64,000 bases of DNA from positions 49,844,745-49,908,744 of the forward strand of contig CM075102.1 in NCBI GenBank assembly GCA_037576195.1. The letters are read 5' to 3'. This DNA is from Phytoseiulus persimilis (lineage: Eukaryota > Arthropoda > Arachnida > Mesostigmata > Phytoseiidae). How positions within the stretch are numbered: the stretch's first letter is position 1; every line of letters begins with the position of its first letter. Of the stretch, positions 13,301 to 23,500 are shown piece by piece. A model generated the notes under the pieces. The model ran no database searches and was not told the DNA's origin. It was given only the letters and a program-made list of their open reading frames with translations. The position numbers and the translations under genes are program-made.

Positions 13301-14525
13301 CACCGTTTTCATAGCCGCTGCGACTCGTTGGTCACCCCGAAGAGAGCAGACTGCCAAGATCTACAAAATGTATCGAGGAGCTAGGGGTGGATTCGAAGTA
13401 CGGTTCCTTCTGGCGTCTAAATTTGGCTTCCACGACTTGATCCTGCGGATCAGGCAATTCCCAAAATGATGAATATTTTGCAGCTTTCCGGAGAAACCGT
13501 CGTCACCCATCATGTATCGGACGTGAAATTCATGGCTATACATCACGATGGCACACTTCTGTGTGTCTTCGCCAACGAGCATTCCATCGTCAGAGGACAC
13601 AGTGCCTACACCGAACCTGTGAGCGTTTTGCGTTACGATCCGATCAGGAAATCGTTTTCCGAAACCAGGTTCATCCCGGTGTACGGAGCGACCTCGCTGG
13701 CTACATTCTCCTACCACGGCCAAGACTTTTTGGCAATCGCAAGTCCTCATGAGGGCACGCTCAGCGTATGGCAATGGGTCGGTTTCCCCGAATTCGTTCA
13801 GATCGTCACCATGGAAGGTAAGAGCTCGAAACTCAGTTCTATCGGTTCCCGCATTCGGTCTCGGGTCGTCTTCGTAACGGCGCGGCGGTCGTCTGACTCC
13901 ACCTGACTCACTCAGAATGAGAGTTCCTGATTACTCTTCAGTGCCAACTCGACACATTCACGCCTACTGGGCAGCCGAGGAAGGCGGACTGATGCTTGCG
14001 GCATCCGACAGCGCCGGCAGTCTTCGAATTCTCCGATCTGTTTGGTCCGGCTTCTGTCCTAGAATGTTACAATATGCGCGCTACCAGCCGCCACTTCCCG
14101 AAGATCGGCGTCGCGAACACACAGCGTGGATCAATCAAGACATCCGAACTCATAACCAGGGCAGGTACTGGCCGAGGATCAGCCACCAGAACGGTCCTGT
14201 GAATTCAACTTCAATGGACGGTGAGGGCGTGAGAGAAGACTCCAGCATCGATTCAACCTCAGATGCATCGGCGAATCTGTCCAATGTCCCCAAAGAAGGG
14301 AAGACCGGCCAACCTGGCGAACTGGATCGGTGGCGGGACCGGGAGCGAGTTCCTCCCGGGAACGCTCAACTGCCCGAAGACAGCAAATTGGTGCGGAACG
14401 GGTTACGTTCCAGTCCCAAAGACCGTGTCGTTCCAATCAAAAAATACTTCCTCAGGCTTCGAACGAGCGCCACAGAGGAAGGAATGACAGTGGGCAATAC
14501 GTCGGCGGGTAGCGGGGGTTCCTGA
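4317..14525 (+). CDS. Giant secreted EAR/EPTP-repeat protein with central VNG-repeat array (many exons)
   Basis: Function is unknown; it is predicted to be a secreted structural or adhesive protein. Exon 1 (4317-4410) encodes a signal peptide starting MKAAFLISLFVGLVLRAHC. Exons 4545-4688, 4789-5000 and 5130-5273 follow in phases that fit (1, 1, 0, 0). From about 4840 to 6480 the protein reads as EAR/EPTP-like beta repeats (for example FKHLGKLHLVVAHRAGRLQV and FGTLYVAFVTQTGVTLFWF). From about 6590 to 12120 it holds a degenerate tandem array in which V-N-G or L-N-G motifs alternate with G-x-K-T-F motifs (VNGVNF, LNGIPISDFL, VTGRKTF, ISGRKTF). A Ser/Thr-rich stretch follows, then a second EAR block (about 12960-14090) and a polar tail of about 130 residues to the stop at 14525. 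Introns are mostly under 130 bp. The architecture recalls TSPEAR-type proteins and perhaps the insect eggshell Nasrat/closca group; that link is from memory and unverified. Most internal exon edges are not fixed. Confidence 0.75.
4789..6480 (+). other. N-terminal EAR/EPTP-like repeat block
   Basis: Exons of the large secreted-protein gene that encode roughly 45-50-residue beta units with the pattern hydrophobic strand, H/Y-x-G-x-L-x-hydrophobic strand, then aromatic or tryptophan strand. Examples are VWLVCLHMD followed by TIRTYEL, and LFWFDGMQFIEWQTL. Known EAR (epilepsy-associated) or EPTP repeats build seven-bladed propellers. I see about five or six candidate units in this block, so a propeller is possible if it is combined with others. 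The unit count is approximate because some exon limits are uncertain. Confidence 0.55.
6585..12120 (+). other. Central degenerate VNG / GxKTF repeat array
   Basis: Successive small exons of the large secreted-protein gene carry a loosely repeated unit of very roughly 70-80 residues. A typical unit has (V/L/I)NG(V/I/H)xLxxF(L/A), then a helix-like stretch, then Q-x-(V/I)-x-G-x-K-T-F-x-x-x-V. Clear instances are near 8400 (LNGIPISDFLL), 8960 (VNGVSLEKDL), 9280 (VNGHKLSEFA), 10090 (VNGINLGNFL), 10470 (VNGVNFTR), 9940 (VTGTKTF), 11590 (VNGHSVPLF), 11790 (VNGIDRRDF) and 11850 (ISGRKTF). This is a protein-level repeat; I see no matching nucleotide-level tandem repeat, which implies old duplications. 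Confidence 0.6.
12960..14090 (+). other. C-terminal EAR/EPTP-like repeat block
   Basis: The region encodes further EAR-like beta units: YVVCNLGSFVTGSSRPGLQI (about 13150), DVKFMAIHHDGTLLCVFANE (about 13520), SLATFSYHGQDFLAIASP (about 13690) followed by TLSVWQWVGF, and HIHAYWAAEEGGLMLAAS (about 13945). The last three are the best EAR matches in the window. A good donor follows ATGGAAG at about 13817, and an acceptor in CTCTTCAG at about 13939 restores the frame. Downstream the chain becomes polar and charged and ends at 14525. Confidence 0.6.
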
Positions 14526-16940
14526 ATGCGGATTGAGAACAGCGAAGAAGCCGTCCGAAGTTAATTTACCTGACTCACAATTTCGAAGACTTTTACCATC
14601 ATACATTAATTACAGTGTTCTGATGATCTTTTTAGCTTATGTTTATACTGACCATCATACTCATTCGGATCCATGTCCCCGTTGAATATTCCCACGGGAA
14701 TGTCCCCTTTCCTTTATTTTTCGAGATTACGGAGACATACCCGAAAGCAGGAACACGCTTTCATACCTTAACCCTTGGACTGCGAAAGCTTATACTTTCC
14801 ACTCATAAAAGACGTTATTTTAAAAATTCATACTCATGTTGATTGATTCATCACTACTGCAATCCTATGATGATGGACGACGCTCCACAGATGCTGTTGA
14901 CTGTCGGCCGACTCTCTCAGGGTCTCTCAAGAACCTCGTAATCATTGAGAACGACTTTTGCGTCTATCGATGTGGTAGTTTACAGTCGGCGACCTTCATA
15001 TGCCGAACATAGCAGAGCCATCTCCAGAGAATCCTGGGATAAATATCAAGGCATCTCAGGTAGCCCGGGAACCTAGTGTCTCTCCAACCTTTTCTGGCGA
15101 AGCTCCGCCAGCCATGCACCCCTGCGAGTTCACGACCTCTCCTCGGGCTCCTACAGGAACCAAAGCTTTCAAATGGCATGGATTCGCGGGCGTTCAGTTT
15201 CCGTGCGGTACACGATTTTTTCCCGGGAATGACGTTTGCGAAGCCTCGTTTGATGGCCAACAAGGGCCGTGTGATCGTGAGGAGTTGGCTCGATATCTCG
15301 TTGTATGAAGACGGAGGTTCAGAATGGCGGGAGAACGGGGTTGCCAGCTCAATCCCAACCCGAATGTCATGCAAAACAGCTGGGGAGTTTTGGAAACCGC
15401 CACTTCCATCAACAGCTGTCTCTTGTACAGCCGTTACGGTTGCTCGTGGGACCGACCATTCGGCTCTCGCTTCGTAGGCAAATCGTACGGGAAAGCTATA
15501 TGGAGATGTAGATTCTTAGCGAAAGCATGGTCTCTCTATCTGACTAGTCTGGTCTCTGGGACGTGCTAGACGGCGGTACACACAGTCACTGGGCTACGTG
15601 CAAGCCGAACGTCATTGGCAAGCATTTTATTCGTAGACTATTCTCAACTAGCTGATTGTGTCCTCTGGCGCCGCCGCCGTCATTCAAAGTATCACGTTCG
15701 ACACCGCGTCGACGTTCGGTGCCGCTCACTGTCAGAGCGGACATGGATAGCTCTTTCGACCGTACGTCATCGCCGTCCGCGGCGTACGTGACGCCAGTCA
15801 AGCGAGCGGGCGGGGAACGCGCTAGCTCGTCAGACAGTTGCTGTGTCTGAGGCGTCGGCAGAAGGGTTTGCCAATCAGATGACGTTTCCGCCAAGACATT
15901 CGAATCATAATGATCCTCGCTCCTACATCTCGCATAGATTGCACTTTCCTTAGCGGAATATGATATTCGTCGCCGAGTTGGAACTTCCCAAAAGTTGGCC
16001 TCGCTAAAATCGAGGAATTCACGCCGAGATACTCTTCGATCTGCGTTTGCATTTTCGATTTTCTACATCTTCTCCCTACGCTCTACTGCGCAAGTTCGTC
16101 ACGTATAGCTGCGTGGTTCCCCCGATGCGAGCCCGGCTGGGCTCCGTAGCTCACCATCGAGAGCGACTTCATTCGTCAAGTGACCTCACGGCGCCATTTC
16201 GTCCCTCGCAACGATGTCCAGGTCACTTCCTCGTTTGGATCAAAGTCCGATTCTCTCAGATTACGAAAAAAAAAAACGAATCTGCTCATCCATTCAAGCG
16301 GTATCTTGGGTCGGAATTCAATGTCGCGAATGCTGCCACCAGCTTACTATTAGGGACGCATAAGCTGCGATGATCTGTTCTATCAAGGCGCAGAAAGCCA
16401 AGCTGACCGACAAGGTTGGTTTCGAGCGCTGCCAAGGCCTCAAGCCGTTTCGAGAATTTCGCTCAGCAGTGCAAACTACTGTTTGCTTGAACGGGAATCG
16501 CTGGCCGGAGTTTTCTGGCGGAGCCGATTCGCGGGAACGCGTCCGAGAATAATTTCTCACCAGATCCAATCGGCTCGGCGACAAAGCCGGCGGACCACCG
16601 GATGTCTTCTCGTTCAACAGTCTGCCTGTTCGCTTACACTTGCCATCGTGGAGAGGGAAAACGCAGAGAGAGACGTCAAGGAAAGGGTGGGAGCACATGG
16701 GCGACCGGCGGGTGAAGATCAGAAGAATCCGGTACGCCGGTCGTTGGTGATTGTCCGAGTCTCGATCTACTGATGATTATCGCTCGGTTGTTCATGTGTC
16801 AAATGTGCGCGGAAACACGAACAATACTGCACAGCAACAGTCGGAGCGATCGCAGCCTTGCGTTTTGACAGCTGGAAGTGAAAGCTCTTCGGAAGCGCGA
16901 GTGATAAGAGCGACGTCAGCTCAAACGGCGCAAACTCTAG
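14526..16940. other. Intergenic or FGF 5' region; no supportable gene
   Basis: This region follows the stop of the large secreted-protein gene and precedes the first recognised FGF exon. Open frames up to 136 codons exist on both strands, but none is backed by motifs or consistent splice phases. It must contain the FGF start codon, because the recognised FGF exon has no ATG before its signal peptide. One candidate is a short exon beginning with the ATG near 16698, which reads MGDRR before a GT donor; this is only a guess. Confidence 0.4.
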
Positions 16941-17577
16941 GTGAAGAAGCAAAGCCCCCGGCTTAGGATCACGTTGGCCAACGGGACATGCAACAAGACG
17001 GCTTCCCGCAGACTTGTGGCCATTCTTGTAGCCGGGCTGGTCCTGGCTCTCTTCGAAGGGGCGAATGCGGCCCCCGTGAGACCCCTCCAGCGCTCTGAGG
17101 CTTCGTCGTCGAACGAGTTGGAGAACGACAACACCGAAAGCAAGAATAACGTGTCCCGGGGTGAACAAGTAGTACTGGACGGGTCTCAGGAAGACAGCGG
17201 CGACGACGACGACGACGACGATGACGACTCGTCGTTGGATGAGACGGAAAACCTGGAGGACTACCCCGCAGATGAAGCGAGCACCGAATCCTCTCGATCG
17301 ACTCACGAACGACGGGGCCATCGCAAAGAACATCAGCGGGAACACCACGGCCACCACCATCACTCGACGAAATCCTCACAGAAAGAAAAAAACAAAAAGA
17401 AGAAAATGATCCCTCCAACACCTCACCCGGTCCGCGTTCGGCACCAGCATTTCTTGTCAGCTGGCCACAACTCGAATAAGGGCCGGTTCCTGCAGCTGTA
17501 CTCCAAGAACGGATACAATCTCAAAATAACCGCCAACGGAACCGTTGAAGGAACGACTGAGGTCCGGAGCGATCTCG
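16941..17577 (+). CDS. Fibroblast growth factor family ligand, first recognised exon
   Basis: Secreted FGF-type growth factor, expected to signal through an FGF receptor tyrosine kinase. The frame is open from a TAG at 16938-16940 to a donor after GATCTCG (phase 1). A hydrophobic signal-peptide-like segment (LVAILVAGLVLALFEGANA) comes first. It is followed by an acidic stretch with nine or ten aspartates in a row (about 17199-17228), a His/Lys-rich stretch, and then the start of the beta-trefoil core: FLQLYSKNGYNLKITANGTV plus EGT. That matches the family pattern of LYCRTG-h-h-L-h-I-x-P-x-G-T-V-x-G-T. No ATG precedes the signal peptide in this frame, so a 5' exon is missing or the start lies in an unplaced upstream exon. 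The acidic/His insert before the core is unusual. The family call is strong; which FGF subfamily cannot be told. Confidence 0.85.
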
Positions 17578-20500
17578 GTGAGTGTACGTAGTTTTGAAGT
17601 TATCGCCCCCGTAGGTCTCCCAGGGCCCCCGGTAGTGTTCACAGCCTTCGCGACTTTCTGAGTCGATCGCAAGCTCTTCCGAGTGGGTCAGCGAGTCTCA
17701 TCGACGCGCACACGTCACTAGGCTTAGCGAATAGAGTTGATTTTCGTCCCGACTGTGTTCGGGCTTCGCTTCCGCGAGTGCTTCCTGGAACGCGAGGTCA
17801 ACACAGGGGATCACGTTCCGTGTGCGTCTCACATAAGGGTCTCTCGTCAGGAGCCTGAATGATGAATTCGTGAGCGAACTAGGAACGCGCCGCCAAGTCA
17901 AAACGCATGTTCTTGTCGCCTAAGAAGCCGTTCAATCATAACAAGATAAACATTGAGTTTTGTACAGTAAAAATATTCTCCACTCGCGCGTTTCCCGTGT
18001 TGCTTCTGGTCCGAGCCCCCCTTTTCCTCTCCTCTCCTTCTGTTTAGTAACTGCTCGAGTTCCGGGAGGAACAAGTTTATTGAAAACTGGACCGAGACCC
18101 ACGAATCAACCCAAACCTTCAGTGAACTCGGCTTCGATTCGCCTTCCACAATCATGTGATCGATCCCCTCCAGTGGACGAATTTCTCAGAGGAACGCGTG
18201 TTGAATTCAGCGGACGATCTGATGGGAAACCGCCCATTTCCATTATGAGACCCGCTCGTCACAAAAATTAGTTCTACACACTATTTTCCAGTTCGATTCC
18301 CGAAGCCTGAATTTCTCGGGCTTCGCAGTCATGACCGCTGATTTTCAGCCGTCAAACCACAGAAAGCGATTTGCTCCGGCTCTTATCGAATTCAAATCGA
18401 TATTTTGAATGCATGGGGTCCAATGAAAAGCGAGCGAACGAACGAAACGCCAATCATTCCGGTTAGACCTCCCGGGCGATAGCTCCGGCGGTGACGTCGC
18501 GTCGCATCCAGTGAGGCGGATCAGTCCGACATTGAATCCGGAAAATCACGCTGAGCTATCCCTGATACCGGAATGAAGAACTGTCCAGGCCAGCGAATTT
18601 TCACTTCATTTAGGCTCTAATTATGATGTCAGGAGATCCGCTACAGCCATCATGTCGCATTCCGAGCCCTTATACCGCCCGTAATGGGTCTATCCAGGAT
18701 TCGGACCGGCTGCGTCGAGTAGGCTTTCTTTTCACCCGACTAGCGGCCGTTGGAATTCCCTCCTCATCGAATGCTAGCGACGGAACTCGACGGAGAGTTG
18801 AAGATGGAAACGACCTGTGTCACGGAGAGCCAGATTCGAGTCCCAAAGAGCAGCCTCCTCAGTCCTCCAGCAAACGGCCTGAGTAATGTCAATTTTTTCT
18901 GGAAACAACTCCGTGCTCTGCGATGTTCTCTTGACCTTATCGCGACCTTTTCTTTCCGACTTTGCCCAGAAAGTTGCTCTCTAAAATGAGACGAAAATGA
19001 CGTGAAGTCTCTCCCCGCTGCTCTTGCCGAACGGTCGGATCATTCAGGTGACTCTGAGCAAAAGTGGTAACGAGGTGACATCATCGTCTTGCCCACTATC
19101 AGCGGAGTCAACTCTATGAACGAGATGTTTTACCACTGGGAAGCAATGGTAAAGTTCGAAAGCGTGCATTGAACTCGTGCGCATCGTGCGTGTATCACAG
19201 CTCGTTCCCCCAAGCGCGGTCTTTATATGTCCCCAATATCCACGGAGAGAGACTGTTTAATGAGTGAACTGCCGACTCGGTCTCGGCTGGCCCGGTGGTT
19301 TCATAGCGAACAATCACTCTGAGGTACAAAGAATCGGGTTCCGCTCTGTTGCATTCGCTTTCCCACCCGTTTACTTTACCATTTCATCGCCATCGTTTTA
19401 GCGGTGTGACTTGGACGAATTTCGCGGAGTGCCCGAAGGCGCGTGTGATTCTCTAGCCCACAGTTTATGACGTGGGAGATCATTGTTGGGGAATCTACGC
19501 AAAGATCCCAGACCCGATGTCCGCACTCTGGACCGATCGAAGGGCAGTCGACGGCGACAGTCTTTGCCACTGCCGGCAGCCTTGAGCAGCATAGCGTTCT
19601 CCGACTCGAGGGGTCGCCACCTCAGAGAGTCTAGCCAACGCGTTTCCGCGTTACCACAGCCTGCACGTTGTTCCCTATCGTCTAACTAGATGAGCTAGGT
19701 GCAATGTATCGGCGGTCGAGTTTATTGCTCATTGGACTGACTCGGTCAGGTGATAAACTGATAACGTGTAACCCGAGAACGGATATGAATCAGAAAGAAC
19801 GATTCCAGTCTGCGTTCGTAGGTCACCCTAGCCGGGTCATCGCGCCCCCGAAGGTCAACTTCAATCGAATGTGAAACATTGACATGTTTCTGCCTTTGGA
19901 ATCCAGACTGGGAGAGATCTCGTTCGGAAGTCGTTTGGAAAATCAAGAACCGTGATTGGATGCCGAATGCAACAGCTTCCGAGCTCGGGCCGAGAAGTTG
20001 AAGTGAGCAGCGGGACATGGCCGTTTCACTAACTGGAGTCGACGTGATTGATGGTTTCCATGCGAGGTTCGGAAGAGCATAACAGCGATCGATCACAATC
20101 TCTCGTGAAACTGCTTCGATCATTCCCAGCCTTAATCAACACTGGTAGTTCACAAGCTAGGAGACGGGCAGAAAATAACCTACCAGTGATTGTCGGATTT
20201 TTGTCTCGAGGAAAAAATATGCTATAGATGGTGAGTTTTACGACATTCGGGGAGACGAGTCTTGCATTTTTCCGCAACCATCGGACTCGCTCTTTGACAG
20301 TGATTTCCCGAACGCGAGAAGCGTTTCGACGCCTCTCGAAGACCCTCTTCGGAGCATTCATTATTCCTCGAAGCTTTTGTTGAGGTGTAGAAGCAGAAAA
20401 CGCCGGGGAGGGAGACGAAGTGCTTGTTAGCTTTGACGCCCTGGTTGTGGTGAGAGAATCCTGGAAGCCGCGGTGACGATTGGGTCCGCAATATCTGCCC

Positions 20501-23500
20501 CTCCCGGCAACACCACGGTGTGCGACTCGACGTGAGCGGTCAACCCGACTTCGACTAACTATTGGTACTCCGTCAACCTCACTTGGGTCACGGCTCACCC
20601 CGCTGAGCGGCAAGCGATTTTTCAGTAGTTGCTGAAGTGAATGGGCGAAACAGCCGAAGAAGAATTACATCCGCCCCTATGAGGAAGGAGTCCAACACCC
20701 ACGAAATGGCAGCAGAGAGGAACGTTTTGAGTAGAGCTCATACTTGGCCTCGATTTTTCTTTCACCCAAGCTTGAGTAATACTTCCATCTCCCCCTCTCT
20801 GCGGTTTTCACTCAAGAAGTCATCCATAATGAATGGATTCTACAAACTGTCAAAAAGGGACTTTCGTACTTCGTCCATCGTTCTTCCCGAACATACTCTG
20901 CATGGTGTCATATCTGTTGAGCGTCATCCTACCAGTCCTTGAAGGAGTCGCGTCCTCATGAAGCCAGTTCCGATTTTCGTTCATTTTCGAATCGCCAGGT
21001 TCACAATGCATTCATCACGCCCTTCTCAAGCGCTCTTGAGAATGAAACTCAACGGCGTCGATTCTCGCCATCAGAACTGCGTAGAGTTCTGGTGCCCAGA
21101 AACGCAGTCCCCAAGGTTCCAAACGCTTTTCTCGGATTTCTATTGGCTTCCGCTCACTCCGGTCCGTCTCGTCAAAGCCGCGGAGGGTCCAATGTGGAAG
21201 CAGTGGAACGAAGTCCGAAAACGATCCTGTCAATGTAATATTTTGTCATTGGGGCTCGCCTGCGTCTGGGAAGATCAAGCGATGACCTCCGTTGAATCAG
21301 ACTTATGAATTCTCTGAAGTGTGTTTCCGACGCAGTGTCCAGAATAAAGCTTCAGATGGTCCCAAAGAACCCCCTTTTTCTCCCGAAACATCCCTGACCT
21401 GTCGTATCGTCCCGTAGAAGAGATTCTGGTTGGACTCACTCTCCATCCGTTTCCAATGAATGGAACGACTCTCTTTTTCGAAGGGGCTCTGGAGATTCGA
21501 ATACAGGGATGAAATCACAGGGAGCGAACCCTTTTCGGGCCAAGAGGAGCGTCCCGTTACGACAGATAATTCCCCCCCAAGAAGAAGCACACGATAGTCA
21601 TTACAAAAACTGAATTGGCCAATAACGATCAGAAATTACAACCTCTCTGGTTGGCTGCTTACCCGCATCGGAACAGCACTCAAAGAGTTACGAGCCGCCC
21701 GAAGTTTCTCAAGCGCTACCCGAGACGAAACGTTGTGAATGTGCACGATTTGATTGAAGAGCAACAAGAAAAAACGTTACATTAGATACACACCGCGCGC
21801 ATTGGGGAGAGAAAAACCCTGCTTTGCGGGAAACACCCTGAAAGAACACACGAAATACAGGTTTCCGCGGCAACTGTAATCGCGTCCCGTCTTTTTATTA
21901 CGACGACTTCGACGACGATGATTAATTTCATTATCTCTTGTTGGAGATCGATTCACTATTAAAATGCGATTTTTAATCCTTCTGTGATACCTTCGATAGC
22001 CTGAATCCGATGGCCGCTGAGGACTGCCTCGTTTCCGAGAATTCGGGCTGAAGAGCTCACTGGCTCGAAGTGATGAAATTTCGCAACAGTTTTCCGAGCT
22101 TTAGAAACCCCGGCACTCTTCACGGTCGACGAAAGAATTCACTGACTTCCCGAAGGAAGGACTGAAGTAAAATATTATTGAGGACGATGTCCAAGTATGA
22201 TCGAGATTCGGTTCCTTTCTATCTCAGGCTCAGACAATAATTATGTATTTCGAAACTCGCCGTCCACTCACTTTTAATTCGAGGCTCCCGATAGCATCCT
22301 GGATCGCTAATCACCGCAAACGAGTGGGAGCTGGAAGCCGATTCTATGGCGACTTTATCCAAGATGGACGGATCGGCGATCCAATTCCAGCACACGATTC
22401 GCACCTCAAATCGCATAATAAGAAACGCATCGGATCAATTCTCGAATTCATGATTGCTGTACTTGATTCTTGAAAAAGGTTGGCCGATCGACCTGGCTTC
22501 GGACCTGGCGGTTTTGGTGGAGCTGAGTTTCGTGTTGAAAGCTCTCAATATCGTTTTCGCCCCCCGCGAGGTCTCCCGTTGAGCGTGAAATTGAAGCTTC
22601 ACGACTTCGGCTCGAAAAACCTGGACTCCATCAATTGTGAGGATGTCCGGGGTGAACCCATCCGTCGATGAAGGTTCCTCCTCCACTCGCATGTGCGGGG
22701 AGGAGTGCACATAGTTGGACGTCGCCTTCCGGGGCAGTGAGGCTGGCAAAGGCGTTGACAATCGACTGCAGTGGCTTTCAGCGTCCTTCCCCTGAAACGC
22801 AGTTCTCGGTTGTTCTGAATCGTGCTTCTCGGCTCCATGGCCTGGACGCCACACAATGCGGAATATTCGGCTTAGCGGTGGCAAAAGAAGTCGTTGACAA
22901 ATTGGTTAAGTCAGCCAGGGAGAAATTATAGCCGTCTCAAATATGAGCTCCAGCAATCTGCGAAACAGGGGATGCTGTTGGATATTCTTCCCCGCTTCGG
23001 GAGTTCCTCCAGAGCTTCCTCGAGATCACTCATTGGTGACGGAGAAGAGCAGCAGCAGTTCAGACCCGTTTGAAACCGGAGAGTTGATAGGGTCGATTCC
23101 CGGGCAAGAAGCTGACTTGCTGGAGAAAATCGTCGGAATCTTGAAGCAGCGCGAATTTTATAGATGATCCGAAAGCGCTTGTATCAGATCCACTGTAAGA
23201 AGTAGCTCGTTATCGGCATAACAAATTGATGGCATTAAAGCCATCATGAAATCTCTCTAGAAATGTTCTCATCTGTCACGACACCATGATAACTTTGTCG
23301 GCGGCTCGCGGTCGCTTTGGGGCAGATGGCAAGAATCGTGTGCCGTGGATTCTGAGGCCTGGAATCCATCGCCCATTAGAGCCCGCCTCAAGGAGAAGAA
23401 ACTACGAAGTGCTCACGCTTGCACACAGGGCTCACGTGTGGTGCGTTTACACCTTCTCATCCCAACTGGTTCCTAGGCTTCATCGCTCCGTACACTGAAA

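Noticed and set aside
18280..18330. GTTCGATTCC followed by a hairpin, resembling a tRNA B box and T arm
   Set aside because: No A box, acceptor stem or anticodon arm can be folded around it. Similar GTTCGATTCC strings near 30650 also lack a cloverleaf.
20029..20613. 194-codon minus-strand open frame in the FGF intron
   Set aside because: Composition is Arg/Ser-rich and low in structured segments. Overlapping frames are open too, and no motif or splice partner was seen. Long frames are common by chance in DNA that is not AT-rich.
22435..22884. 149-codon minus-strand frame with overlapping plus-strand frames
   Set aside because: Three frames are open at once with no motifs, which suggests chance.
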